A DNA stretch of 64,000 nt, taken from assembly GCA_046350055.1 (NCBI GenBank), contig JAXMBC010000001.1, positions 3,844,001 to 3,908,000 of the forward strand, in the 5' to 3' direction. Below the pieces are notes generated by a model that worked only from the letters and a program-made list of their open reading frames with translations, searched no databases and was not told the DNA's origin. Shown in pieces: positions 25,206 to 34,628 of the stretch. Position 1 is the stretch's first letter; every line of letters starts with the position of its first letter. The stretch is from JAEUIE01 sp046350055. GTDB lineage: Bacteria; Planctomycetota; Planctomycetia; Gemmatales; HRBIN36. A program made the position numbers and the translations under genes.

Positions 25206-26252
25206 ATGAAACGTCGTCTGTTCCTGGGCCTGGCCTGTTCTTCTCTGGCAATGTTTCTGAGTTGCTCCAAGTCGCCTTCCGGCACAGCTGTAGTGCCTAA
25301 GGGTGGCAGTGGCGAGCTCAAGATTACCTTCATCAGCAACAATGCTCATGAATTCTGGAAACTGGCGGAACTGGGCGTCAAACAGGCAGAGAAGGACCTC
25401 GGGGTGAAGACCGAGTTCCGCATGCCTGCCAAGGGCAGTGCCGATGAACAGCGGCAGATTATTGAAGACCTGATCACCCAGGGCTGCAAGCACTTTGCCG
25501 TGAGTCCCAATGATCCCGAAAACCAGGGCGAGTTCTATGATGCCAAAATCAAGGAAGGCATCTCGATCATTACGGTCGATAACGATCTGCTGGCCGGCAG
25601 CAAACGCCTGTGCTTCATCGGCACCTCGAACTTTGAAGCAGGCCGCTCCGCGGGAGAACTTGTCAAGAAGGCAGTGCCTGCCGGTGGCAAGGTGGTCATC
25701 TTCGTCGGTAAGCTCGACAACATGAATGCTCCCCAGCGACGCAATGGTGTCATTGCTGCTCTGGCAGGTCTGAAAACCAGTGCCGAGGCGGATGCCCTGG
25801 TGAAGAAGGGCTATCCTATCACAGCAGGACCGTACCAGATTCTGGATACGCTCACCGACAATGCCGAAATTCCCAAGTGCAAAGCCAATGCAGAAGACAT
25901 GATGACCAAGCATCCCGATGTAGCCTGCATGGTGGGGCTATGGGCCTACAACGCTCCCCAGATCTTGCTGGCTGCCAAGGATCAGAAGCTGATGGGCAAG
26001 CTCAAGATTGTCAGTTTTGACGAGCAGAAGGAAACCCTCGACGCCATCCGTGCTGGCGAAATGGTAGGTACCATTGTCCAGCAACCCTACGAATTCGGCT
26101 ACCAGAGCGTGAAGACACTGGCGACCATAGCCCAGGGCAAGAAGCCAGAAATCCCCGCTGACGGCAACATCTTTGTGCCACACAAGGTCATCGAAAAGGG
26201 CAATGTCGACGAGTTCGAGAAGAAGCTGAACGAACTGCGAGGGAAGAAATAG
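25206..26252 (+). CDS. Sugar-binding lipoprotein of an ABC importer (RbsB-like)
   Basis: The 348-residue protein starts MKRRLFLGLACSSLAMFLSC, a lipoprotein signal with lipobox LSC. The mature part is a type 1 periplasmic binding fold: ITFISNNAHEFWKLAELGVKQ, SPNDPENQGEFYDAKIKEG, ITVDNDLL, CFIGTSNFEAGRSAGEL and GTIVQQPYEFGYQSVKTL. These match the ribose/galactose-binding group. It should capture a sugar for a permease of the RbsC type; the likely partners at 14075-16536 are about 9 kb away on the other strand. ATG at 25206 is preferred to TTG at 25182 because it begins the lipoprotein signal. It converges on the kinase gene with 12 bases between stops. Confidence 0.88.
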   Translation: MKRRLFLGLACSSLAMFLSCSKSPSGTAVVPKGGSGELKITFISNNAHEFWKLAELGVKQAEKDLGVKTEFRMPAKGSADEQRQIIEDLITQGCKHFAVSPNDPENQGEFYDAKIKEGISIITVDNDLLAGSKRLCFIGTSNFEAGRSAGELVKKAVPAGGKVVIFVGKLDNMNAPQRRNGVIAALAGLKTSAEADALVKKGYPITAGPYQILDTLTDNAEIPKCKANAEDMMTKHPDVACMVGLWAYNAPQILLAAKDQKLMGKLKIVSFDEQKETLDAIRAGEMVGTIVQQPYEFGYQSVKTLATIAQGKKPEIPADGNIFVPHKVIEKGNVDEFEKKLNELRGKK

Positions 26253-26264
26253 GCAAGAAGTTCA

Positions 26265-29200
26265 TTACCGTGGCACGAGGTACACTCGTGCCAACCGGTC
26301 GTGCCAGCTTCGTCTGGGCCAGATCAGCGAGAACATGGCGCTGCCGGCCAGGTAGATCACTGCCAGCCACCAGGGTATCCAGTACACCCACAGGGGCCCC
26401 GTGGCGTTGCCCCAACCCTTACTTGCATCCTGAATCCACACCGATGCCAGGATCAATGTGAAGAAAGGCAACCAGATAATCAATGTGCGCCAGCCACAAT
26501 GCAAGGGGCTGGCCCGCATGCCATTGGAGCGTTGCAGGTCGATTCCCATCAGCATCAGCGAAAGACCGCCCTGCGTGAACACCGACCAGATGACCCAGGC
26601 TACCAGCCAGAAACCGATCGTGATCGTTGCCAGTTGAAGTGCAGTGAATCGCTGAATCAGCGGTAGTTCCTCCTGCTCAATGGGCCGCGGGCTGAGGGCA
26701 TGCTGCAACGCCAGATGCAATTCCTCATTGGCCAGCTTTTCAGCTTTGGCGGCATTCAGGCTCTTGGTGCTGGTCATCAATTCAACTGCTGCCAGTTGCG
26801 GGAGCATTGCTGCCAGGCTCATCTGGTTGCTGAGGATGTTCAGCCTGGTAGTGTCCTTCAGGTGTTGCTTCTTCATCCAGCCCTGGCAGGTCGCCATGAG
26901 GAAGCGATCGCGCTGCTCTTTGGAGATAAGACTCACTCCCGGCGCAGCCATGAGCTCCACGAAGGCTGTGCCTTGTATCAGCCGCCGTTCCTGCGGGTGA
27001 GAAGCAAGATATTCCTTGAATGCCGGCAGGTTCGTCGGATCGTTCATCCAGGCGATGCAGCGATCCGCGCGCCTGACCTGGTGTGTCAGTTGCAGATTGG
27101 GCTTGATTTCAGAGTAGTATCTGCCAATCACCAGAATGGCGAGCAGAATGGGACCAACGAGCAGACCATAGAGCAGCATATGCCCCAGGCGCATCATGGA
27201 CGTGACTTCGGTAGGTCGATGCGCATTCTCGCGCAGTGCGTCTGCCACTTGCCGGGGCGTGGTGAAAGGCGGCTGGATCTTGCCAGTAAGCCTGTCGAGT
27301 ATCGGCCGCTCGTACCAGGGCATGGGGCTGCGCAAACTGCGGTTCAGCGTGCCGGACGTGACTTTACCTTCCAGCATCAACTGTGCTGCTTCTTTCAGGA
27401 ACTGCACCGAGCGTATATTGTCTGGCGCTTCTTCTGCGATGGCCGACGGCACCGATTCATGAAACCGGGCTCCGACCACCACGAGCTGGCCATCAGGTTG
27501 CAGCCAGAGCTGTTCCAGACTCAGGTCATCAGGAAAAGTATCATCGCTCATAGCCACTGCTAACTCATCGGCCAGTTGAATGAGAAGGTAGCGGGTGGTC
27601 GTCCACGAGAGCTTGCCTTCCAGCGACACCAGATGAGTCAGCGAGCACCCAGTAGAAGGAGCGATATAGGCATCCCAGTGATGGCTCAGCTTGGAACTCT
27701 TCTGCATCGCCACATCACCGCCACCGAGCCAGCGGAGCCGGGTCTTGCGGCTGATCTCACGTCGTGCTGCAGCAATCTTTCCTTCTTCCAGTGGCCGCAT
27801 GACCAGCCAGACCTGTCGGCCCAGAATCAGATCCGTACCCACCAGGAAAATACGGTCATCGAGCACACGATGAATACCATCGATCGCATAGTTCCCGATG
27901 CGTGTGGGAATGCCGGGAGGCAGTGGTGCCGGCACCGAGGGGGGGACATACGGAAATCGAACCGGCTGATGCACATGTGGCACCTGCACGACGCAGGTCT
28001 TGCTCAGGATTTCGTGCAGCCCGCGGAAGCCACCCCGGGCACGCATCGAATCGATCAGCAAAAGCAGACCAATGCCATGAAAGAGCCACTTCCACCAGGC
28101 ATTACCCGTAAGTGCAAGGGCAAGCATGCCCGGCAATGCCACAATGACAAAAAAGCCCAGGGCACGAAGCAGCAATTGCCTCCGTTTGGGCGGTTTGCCC
28201 GGTCGTGACCCTCCCACCTTCAAGTGCAGTAGCCATTTGCCGAAGCTGGCCCCGGCAACCACTTCCGTAGCCACGAAGTAGGCCAGCACGAGTATCCAGA
28301 AGCTGAAATCGACAGCAATTTCAACCAGTTCACTGCCATACTCGGCTGGATCCATCAGCTTGGGTATCAACTGATGCACCAGCATCACACCAGGTGCAAG
28401 CACCGCAGCGTCGATGATCGCAGCCCGGAAGCGTGTGCTTCGCGGTGCATTCTGCAGATAGCCGGGCAGAAATTGCAGCAGGGCTGCACGTAGATCAGCC
28501 AGGGTGGCAAAGCGGCTGTCTCGGTCCCGTTCCAGTCCTCGCAGGATGATGCGATCCAGTTCTAACGGTATATCCTGCCGGAGAGTGAGTAGACTCTGGG
28601 GATTCTCGCTCACAATCCGGGCAATGGTGGCTGTGTTGTCTCCCCCTTCAAACGGAGCTTGCCCGCTGAGGAGGAAGTAAAGCGTGGCTGATACCGAATA
28701 GACATCAGTGCGGAAGTCAACCACTTCACCCTTGATCTGCTCTGGTGATGCAAAGAGCGGCGTGCCGACAAAGACTCCCGTACGCGTGATGCCTTCCAGA
28801 TTGACATGCTCCGGTGTCGTCGGTTGCTCTGCCGGCTTCTTGACGGATGACTCTGTGGTGGTGGGTAGCACCTTGGAGAGGCCGAAGTCGCCGATTTTGA
28901 CGTGCCCATTGGTCAGCACGAAACAGTTGGAAGGCTTCACATCGCGGTGTATCACACCCAGTTGATGGGCAGCCTGCAAGCCATCAATCACGTCAAGTAT
29001 CTTGCTGATGGCCTGGCCGATTTGCAGCGGTCCCTGCTGCGTTACGATGTCCTTGAGCGTCGCGCCCGGCATCATCTCCATCACAATATAAGGCCTGCCG
29101 TGGTCCTCATCCGCCTGGTAAACGAACACGCAGCGTGGATGGGTGATCAGGCTGGCCAGCTTGCCTTCCTGTCGGAATCGTTCGAGGTTTTCCGGGGAGG

Positions 29201-29540
29201 CGGCAATCTGTGGCTTGATGAGTTTGATGGCAACCGAGCGGCCGTTAATGGCGTCTTCCGCCTCATACACCGTGCCCATGCCGCCAGCGCCGATCTGGCG
29301 GAGCACTTTGTACCCGGCGATAGTGCCAGGCAGGCGATTGCCCACTCCGGCAAAGCTGATGATGCGATTGCTGGGAGGAAGTTCCGTCAGCCCCTGGGAC
29401 TCTGTTGCGGGCTTGGGCTGATACGAATCAGTGTGAGGTAGCGACGTTTTGGCGAGAGGCTGACCGCAATAGGCGCAGAAAGACGGGCGATCCCCGTTGA
29501 ATTCCAGGCCGCGATCACATTGCTCGCATGTCACTAGCAT
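26265..29540 (-). CDS. Serine/threonine protein kinase with zinc ribbon and RDD membrane domains
   Basis: The 1091-residue protein starts with a zinc ribbon (Cys 5, 8, 22 and 25). A Hanks-type kinase domain follows at about residues 75-350: glycine loop GAGGMGTV, Lys106, HRD at 198-200 and DFG at 218-220, all intact. Then come an RDD-type membrane region beginning RFRAAIIDAAVLAPG, a second soluble region that looks like a degenerate kinase fold (GNYAIDGIHRV), a single helix, and a second RDD-like membrane region at the C-terminus. Planctomycetes have many such kinases; the signal is unknown. It follows tpiA by 15 bases. Its last codons lie in a palindromic repeat. Confidence 0.88.
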   Translation of the reverse strand: MLVTCEQCDRGLEFNGDRPSFCAYCGQPLAKTSLPHTDSYQPKPATESQGLTELPPSNRIISFAGVGNRLPGTIAGYKVLRQIGAGGMGTVYEAEDAINGRSVAIKLIKPQIAASPENLERFRQEGKLASLITHPRCVFVYQADEDHGRPYIVMEMMPGATLKDIVTQQGPLQIGQAISKILDVIDGLQAAHQLGVIHRDVKPSNCFVLTNGHVKIGDFGLSKVLPTTTESSVKKPAEQPTTPEHVNLEGITRTGVFVGTPLFASPEQIKGEVVDFRTDVYSVSATLYFLLSGQAPFEGGDNTATIARIVSENPQSLLTLRQDIPLELDRIILRGLERDRDSRFATLADLRAALLQFLPGYLQNAPRSTRFRAAIIDAAVLAPGVMLVHQLIPKLMDPAEYGSELVEIAVDFSFWILVLAYFVATEVVAGASFGKWLLHLKVGGSRPGKPPKRRQLLLRALGFFVIVALPGMLALALTGNAWWKWLFHGIGLLLLIDSMRARGGFRGLHEILSKTCVVQVPHVHQPVRFPYVPPSVPAPLPPGIPTRIGNYAIDGIHRVLDDRIFLVGTDLILGRQVWLVMRPLEEGKIAAARREISRKTRLRWLGGGDVAMQKSSKLSHHWDAYIAPSTGCSLTHLVSLEGKLSWTTTRYLLIQLADELAVAMSDDTFPDDLSLEQLWLQPDGQLVVVGARFHESVPSAIAEEAPDNIRSVQFLKEAAQLMLEGKVTSGTLNRSLRSPMPWYERPILDRLTGKIQPPFTTPRQVADALRENAHRPTEVTSMMRLGHMLLYGLLVGPILLAILVIGRYYSEIKPNLQLTHQVRRADRCIAWMNDPTNLPAFKEYLASHPQERRLIQGTAFVELMAAPGVSLISKEQRDRFLMATCQGWMKKQHLKDTTRLNILSNQMSLAAMLPQLAAVELMTSTKSLNAAKAEKLANEELHLALQHALSPRPIEQEELPLIQRFTALQLATITIGFWLVAWVIWSVFTQGGLSLMLMGIDLQRSNGMRASPLHCGWRTLIIWLPFFTLILASVWIQDASKGWGNATGPLWVYWIPWWLAVIYLAGSAMFSLIWPRRSWHDRLARVYLVPR
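26271..26293. repeat. Perfect palindrome, REP-like family C, overlapping the kinase C-terminus
   Basis: The arms tggcacgag (26271-26279) and ctcgtgcca (26285-26293) are perfect reverse complements with a 5-base loop. The element lies between converging genes and could terminate both. It also encodes most of the last residues of the kinase (ARVYLVPR), so the repeat overlaps the reading frame. Confidence 0.7.
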
Positions 29541-29555
29541 CAGGAGAGATCAACC

Positions 29556-30311
29556 TTACTGCTGGGCTGCTGCCACCACGGCAGCGAAATCCTCGGCCTT
29601 CAGACTGGCCCCGCCCACGAGGAGACCGTCAACATTGGGCTGAGCCATCAGGGTAGCTGCGTTGCCTGGGTTCACGCTGCCACCATATTGAATGATGGTC
29701 TTGTCCGCGACGACAGGACTGTATCGTGTGCTGAGCCACTGACGGATGAAGCGGTGCACTTCTTCCGCCTGATCGGGTGTGGCTACCACTCCTGTACCAA
29801 TGGCCCAGACCGGTTCATACGCGATGACGAGTGTGGCGGGATCCAGGTTCACGCCATCCAGGCTGCCGGTGAGTTGAGACTCGACCACAGCTTCCGTCTT
29901 ATTGGCCTGACGTTGATCCAGCGTCTCGCCAACACAGAGGATGACATTCAGCTTTGCCGCCAGTGCCGCCTTGACCTTTTTGTTGATAAAGGCATCGTTT
30001 TCGCCGATGACTAGACGTCGTTCACTGTGGCCCAGTAATGTCCAGCCGCATCCGACATCCAGGGCCATGGCGGCACTCACTTCGCCAGTGAATGCACCTT
30101 TGGCTTCAAAATAGATGTTCTGACTCACCAGGTGAATGGGAGAGCCGGCCAGGGCAGCCTTGACTGAACTCAGATAGGGAAACGCAGGCGAGACGCCGAT
30201 GTTCACGTTCTTGACGCTGGCAGTTCGCTCCACCACACCCCGGGCCAGGGCTTCTGCTCCAGCCTTGTCGAGGTTCATCTTCCAGTTTCCAACAATGAAG
30301 GGCTTGCGCAT
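29556..30311 (-). CDS. tpiA: Triose-phosphate isomerase
   Basis: TpiA interconverts glyceraldehyde 3-phosphate and dihydroxyacetone phosphate in glycolysis. The 251-residue protein has all active-site motifs: GNWKMN (Lys) near the start, LLGHSERR (His), AYEPVWAIGTG (Glu), the flexible loop, and YGGSVNPGNA with GLLVGGASL near the end. Length is standard. It lies between purine nucleoside phosphorylase (110 bases upstream) and the kinase gene (15 bases downstream) on the same strand. Confidence 0.97.
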   Translation of the reverse strand: MRKPFIVGNWKMNLDKAGAEALARGVVERTASVKNVNIGVSPAFPYLSSVKAALAGSPIHLVSQNIYFEAKGAFTGEVSAAMALDVGCGWTLLGHSERRLVIGENDAFINKKVKAALAAKLNVILCVGETLDQRQANKTEAVVESQLTGSLDGVNLDPATLVIAYEPVWAIGTGVVATPDQAEEVHRFIRQWLSTRYSPVVADKTIIQYGGSVNPGNAATLMAQPNVDGLLVGGASLKAEDFAAVVAAAQQ

Positions 30312-30420
30312 AGTCTCTCTCGTTCGGGATTGATGTTATTAAACGGGCGGTAGGAAGAGATGCAAGCTGTACAGGGAAATAGTCGAAACGCCAGGAAATG
30401 CCTGCACACAAGACAATGCA

Positions 30421-31197
30421 TCAAGACGTCAGATATGCTCCGATCAAGTCACCCATCTTTTGCGCAGCGCGTTTTGATTCGACCAGCACTTCCTCATGAT
30501 GGGGAGGCGTTTCGGACAAGCCCGCAGCTACGTTAGTGATGCACGAAATCGCTATTGTCAGCATGTTTCGCTTGTAAGCCGCTTCCGCTTCCAGGGCTGT
30601 GGACATGCCGACTGCGGCACAGCCGAGGGTCTGTAGCATCCGGATCTCAGCTGGCGTTTCGTAACAGGGGCCGGTCAGACAGGCATACATTCCCTCTTCC
30701 AGTGGAATACCCAGCCTCGCTGCGACTGCCAGCATCTTGTCATTAAGCTGATAGTCGTACCAGATGGGGTCGCCCTTCTGCACACCCTTGGCCCACCAGC
30801 GTGGCTGGGTGCATTTCAGGTGATGTTGCAGCAGCATCAACGTGCCGGGAGTAAAGCCTTTCCGAATTCCTCCAGCAGCATTGGTAAGTATTAACCGCTG
30901 TACACCCAAATCAGCGGCCAGGCGAATAGGCGAGAGAGCAGCATCCCAGCCGTGTCCTTCGTAGTAGTGGATGCGGCCTGCGAAAAGTAGTACCGGCACC
31001 TGGTTCCAAAGGCCGTAGAGCAATTGGCCACGATGGCCCTGCACGCTGGAAGTGACAAGACCGGGGAGTTCGGCGTAATTCCACGTAGCCAATACTTCGA
31101 GACGGTCAGCTAATACGCTGAGCCCGGAGCCCAGGACTATGGCAGTGCGTGGGGGAGAAGAAGTCAGGGTTTGTTGCACATCAGAAAGCGAGTGCAT
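30421..31197 (-). CDS. Purine nucleoside phosphorylase
   Basis: The 258-residue protein belongs to the trimeric PNP group that splits inosine and guanosine with phosphate. Visible motifs are AIVLGSGLS, VQGHRGQLLYG, LLFAGRIHYYEGH and LILTNAAGGIRKGF, then CLTGPCYETPAEIRMLQTLG and GMSTALEAEAA. It is slightly shorter than the usual 270-280 residues. The substrate could instead be 5'-methylthioadenosine, but the GMST-A-E pattern favours PNP. The gene starts next to a pair of strong palindromes that separate it from infB. Confidence 0.9.
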   Translation of the reverse strand: MHSLSDVQQTLTSSPPRTAIVLGSGLSVLADRLEVLATWNYAELPGLVTSSVQGHRGQLLYGLWNQVPVLLFAGRIHYYEGHGWDAALSPIRLAADLGVQRLILTNAAGGIRKGFTPGTLMLLQHHLKCTQPRWWAKGVQKGDPIWYDYQLNDKMLAVAARLGIPLEEGMYACLTGPCYETPAEIRMLQTLGCAAVGMSTALEAEAAYKRNMLTIAISCITNVAAGLSETPPHHEEVLVESKRAAQKMGDLIGAYLTS

Positions 31198-31203
31198 ATT
31201 TGT

Positions 31204-31324
31204 AGGGCACGCTGTGCGTGCCTCTCCAATGCAGATTAATTGTGCAACATGATAGATTGTCGTTAACTTGCGTATAAAAGCTGCAGAGAAATCTCACCAT
31301 GGTGAGGCACGCAGAGCGTGCCCT
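31204..31324. repeat. Pair of inverted REP-like palindromes, family B
   Basis: Each arm is itself a hairpin: ggcacgctgtgcgtgcc in 31204-31224 and ggcacgcagagcgtgcc in 31304-31324, both with 7-base stems and 3-base loops. The two 21-base arms are also reverse complements of each other with one mismatch, 79 bases apart. The element fills the space between the infB stop and the start of the nucleoside phosphorylase gene and probably ends infB transcription. Confidence 0.8.
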
Positions 31325-31336
31325 GCCAAAGTAGAT

Positions 31337-34300
31337 TTACAAAGTTCGCTGAACCTGCTCCACGCGGAAGGCTTCGATCACATCGCCCACTTTCACATCG
31401 TCAAAGCCGGCAATCTTGATGCCGCACTCGTAGCCTTCACGCACTTCGCGGGCATCATCCTTGTGACGCTTCAGCGAATCGAGCGTCGCGACACGGTCGG
31501 CGGGAGGATAGATCACTACGCCATCACGGATGAGGCGGATACGGGCGGAACGTTCGATCTGTCCGCTGGTCACATGGCAACCTGCTACAGTACCCACGCG
31601 GCTGATTTTGAACGAGTCACGTACCACGGCTCGACCCAGGTGAATCACTTCTTCCTTGGGCTTCAGTTTGCCTTCGAGTGCCAGTTTCAGCTCATCCGAC
31701 AGTTTGTAAATGATGTCGTAGAGCTTGATCTGAATGCCCTTCTCATCAGCCATGCGGCGGGCATCGTCATCGGGAACCACGTTGAAGCCGATGATGAGCG
31801 TGTCTTCTGGTGATGCCAGGGCCAGTTGCACATCACTGTCGGTGATACCGCCGACCGCGGTGTGCAGGATCTTGATCTTCACTTCGTCGTGAGTGAGTTT
31901 CTCGAGATCCTTCTTGATGGCTTCGATGGATCCTTTGACGTCCGCTTTGAGAATGATCTTGAGTTCGGTAGCCTTAGCTTTGCCGAGGTCCTCCAGTCGG
32001 AAGGTGGATCGTTTGGCACTCAGGGCTTCGCGAATCTTCTGATGCCGTTCAGCAGCGATTTCACGTGCCTGGGCGATGTCTTCCACAACGTAGAACTTGT
32101 CGCTTGCTTCTGGAGCATCCTCGAGCCCGATGATCCGCACCGGGGTGGAGGGGCCAGCTTCGTCCAGCGTTTGCCCCAGGTCGCTGAGCATCTGGCGTAC
32201 ACGACCAAAGGTAGTGCCACAGAGGATCGTATCGCCCCTATGCAGCGTGCCATCCTGCACCAGGAAGTTGGCGACAACGCCTTCGTCGCCATTGACGCGG
32301 GCTTCCAGGCAGGTGCCGGTGGCTGGGCGTGAGGGATCAGCCTTGAGATCTTTGAGCTCCGCGACGAGCAGAATCATGTCGAGGAGTTCGTTGATGCCTC
32401 GAGAGCGATCCTTGGTTGCTACTGTCTCGATAAACGGCGTATCGCCACCCATGTCATCAGGAATCAGTTCCCGTGAATAGAGCTGCTGGCGTGTGCGGTT
32501 CAGGTTGGCATTGGGCAGATCGACCTTATTGATGGCCACGATGATGGGGACACCGGCAGCCTTGGCATGGCTGATGGCTTCCTCGGTCTGCGGCATGATG
32601 CCGTCATCGGCTGCAACCACGAGCACCACGATATCGGTGACATTCGCGCCACGTGCCCGCATCTGCGTAAAGGCAGCGTGGCCAGGCGTATCCAGGAACG
32701 TGATGTCCTTGTCAGCGTGTCGAACTTTCCAGGCACGAATGTGCTGGGTGATGCCACCTGCTTCGCTAGCCACCACATTGCTCTCGCGGATGCGGTCGAG
32801 CAAGCTGGTTTTGCCGTGATCGACGTGACCCATGACTGTGACGATGGGCGGACGATGAATCAGCGCAGATTCTTCGGTCTTCTTGTTGAACTCGGCCAGC
32901 ACTGCTTCTTCTGCAGCCTGTTCCTTGATGATGCGGATTTCAATGCCCAGTTCGATGGCAAGTTCTTCCGCCACCGCTTCGTCGATGCCGGAATTAATGG
33001 TCACCATGATACCCTTGGCAACCAGCTTCTGCTGGACATCCTTGGCCTTGATGCCGAGCGCCTCGGAGAGGGATCGGACAGTAATAGGCACTTCTACATC
33101 AATGACCGTACCCTTGCGGGGCAGGGTGCCCTGACGGGGAGCACGATGCACACGATGAAGTCGCGATGGCGCAGGGCCTTCGTCATCGTCCAGCAACTGG
33201 GTCAGCTTGCGAATATCGTCTTCACGGGCCCGTGCACGGATCGAACGCTTCTTGTGACGCTCTTCGCGGCCTTTCACCAGGCCGGGACGCAGCTTGTCAT
33301 CTTCCTCGTCGGAGATGTCGTCGACTTCGCCACTCTTGCGTGCCTTGGCCTTATCCTCGAGGTGCTTTTCCTCGATCTTGCGAATGATGTCCTTTGCTGT
33401 TACCGGACCCTTGGTCGTGTTTATGCCGGCCAGCATGTCGGGCGTCAGCTTGACCGAGGGCTTCATCACCCCGGGCTGGCTGGACGGTGCAACAGGTGCA
33501 GCACCTGGCATGACAATCTTGCGGCGCTGTTGTGCATTGGGCGGGGAGTAGGACGTCGTGGGACGAGCCCGATCCACTGCGGAACGACGTTCGCCTCCCT
33601 GACCCGGGGCCTGCCCGGAACTGCCTCCCGCGGGAGTGATGGAAGGTGGACGATTCGTTGTATTTTGTGCAAGGGGCCTGACGGGTGCGATGGGCCGTGG
33701 CGGAGTGACAGGCTGCTGTCGTATCGGTGCTGGCGGAGCAACTGGCTTGGCTGTAACCGGTGCAACTGGTGGTGCAGCCGTCTCTGCAGCGGGTGCGGGC
33801 GGTGCGACTTCAACAGGAGCAGCTACTGGAGCTGGCTTGGTTTGATGCTGTTGTGCTGCGGGAGGCGGCGTCGCAGGCTGCATCGGCGGACGCGGACGCT
33901 GCGCACGCATCGTATTCAGATTACGCACCTGACTCTTGAAGTCAGATGGGAGCAGCGTGACCTTGGGTGCCGGTGGTTCTTCTGCCTTGACAGGTTCTTC
34001 TGCTACAGGCTCAGGTTCAAGGACCTGATCTTCAACCACAGGCTCTTCGATCACGGGTCGGGTTGGACCCATTTTCGGCGCCAGTGTCGGGGGCTTGGCA
34101 GCGATTGGCTGCTTGAGCATGGCAGGCGGCGGTGGCGCCACGGCAGGGGCCGGAGCCGCTTTCTGTTTGAGCGCCTTCTTGATGATCTCTATCTGATCGA
34201 GATCGACACTGCTGAGCTGACTGCGTACTTTGTCGAAGCCCGCGGTATTGCAGATTTCCAGCAAGATAGCCGTGTCAACATCCAAATCCTTGGCGAGTTG

Positions 34301-34360
34301 ATAAATACGTACCTTGGCATCCTTCGTCGTCGTCAAGCCATCACCCCTGTAGGTCTTCAC
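31337..34360 (-). CDS. infB: Translation initiation factor IF-2
   Basis: IF-2 brings initiator tRNA to the 30S subunit. The 1007-residue protein has an N-terminal IF2_N helix region (VRIYQLAKDLDVDTAILLEICN), a long Pro/Ala-rich linker to about residue 300, then the GTPase core: GHVDHGKT, DTPGHAAF and INKVD, followed by the C-terminal domains. All G motifs are intact. The start used is GTG at 34360; a TTG eight codons later (LTTTKDAKVRIYQ) has AGGGGTG upstream and cannot be excluded. It follows nusA by 268 bases on the same strand, as in many bacteria. Confidence 0.95.
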   Translation of the reverse strand: MKTYRGDGLTTTKDAKVRIYQLAKDLDVDTAILLEICNTAGFDKVRSQLSSVDLDQIEIIKKALKQKAAPAPAVAPPPPAMLKQPIAAKPPTLAPKMGPTRPVIEEPVVEDQVLEPEPVAEEPVKAEEPPAPKVTLLPSDFKSQVRNLNTMRAQRPRPPMQPATPPPAAQQHQTKPAPVAAPVEVAPPAPAAETAAPPVAPVTAKPVAPPAPIRQQPVTPPRPIAPVRPLAQNTTNRPPSITPAGGSSGQAPGQGGERRSAVDRARPTTSYSPPNAQQRRKIVMPGAAPVAPSSQPGVMKPSVKLTPDMLAGINTTKGPVTAKDIIRKIEEKHLEDKAKARKSGEVDDISDEEDDKLRPGLVKGREERHKKRSIRARAREDDIRKLTQLLDDDEGPAPSRLHRVHRAPRQGTLPRKGTVIDVEVPITVRSLSEALGIKAKDVQQKLVAKGIMVTINSGIDEAVAEELAIELGIEIRIIKEQAAEEAVLAEFNKKTEESALIHRPPIVTVMGHVDHGKTSLLDRIRESNVVASEAGGITQHIRAWKVRHADKDITFLDTPGHAAFTQMRARGANVTDIVVLVVAADDGIMPQTEEAISHAKAAGVPIIVAINKVDLPNANLNRTRQQLYSRELIPDDMGGDTPFIETVATKDRSRGINELLDMILLVAELKDLKADPSRPATGTCLEARVNGDEGVVANFLVQDGTLHRGDTILCGTTFGRVRQMLSDLGQTLDEAGPSTPVRIIGLEDAPEASDKFYVVEDIAQAREIAAERHQKIREALSAKRSTFRLEDLGKAKATELKIILKADVKGSIEAIKKDLEKLTHDEVKIKILHTAVGGITDSDVQLALASPEDTLIIGFNVVPDDDARRMADEKGIQIKLYDIIYKLSDELKLALEGKLKPKEEVIHLGRAVVRDSFKISRVGTVAGCHVTSGQIERSARIRLIRDGVVIYPPADRVATLDSLKRHKDDAREVREGYECGIKIAGFDDVKVGDVIEAFRVEQVQRTL

Positions 34361-34549
34361 TGCTCACATAGGCCCGTCTCCCTGCGGTCTTGGCCTGCAT
34401 TGGGAAGATTCATGACCCCATCGACCGCCCATGCACATGAGCGTTCAGAACGGTGGGGTTTCTTCACACTGAGCTAGAAATAGTGTAATAGACGCAAAGG
34501 TCGAAGGAAAGCCCACTTGTCAGTGAATTCCAGTACAGCACAGGGAAAG

Positions 34550-34582
34550 AGCCATGGGCGTTCGTCTGATCCACCCATGGCT
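34550..34582 (-). terminator. Hairpin between nusA and infB
   Basis: The arms agccatggg (34550-34558) and cccatggct (34574-34582) pair perfectly over 9 bases with a 15-base loop. It lies 47 bases after the nusA stop and about 190 bases before infB. There is no long T-run. It may weaken read-through or mark an mRNA processing site in the 268-base gap rather than end transcription fully. Confidence 0.5.
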
Positions 34583-34628
34583 ATTCACAAAAATCCGCTC
34601 TGCTGCACCAGTTGGTTAGCTCTTTTCA

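Noticed and set aside
32567..34477. 636-codon plus-strand frame opposite infB
   Set aside because: infB is certain from its G motifs, and the opposite frame has odd Cys/Arg-rich composition without motifs.
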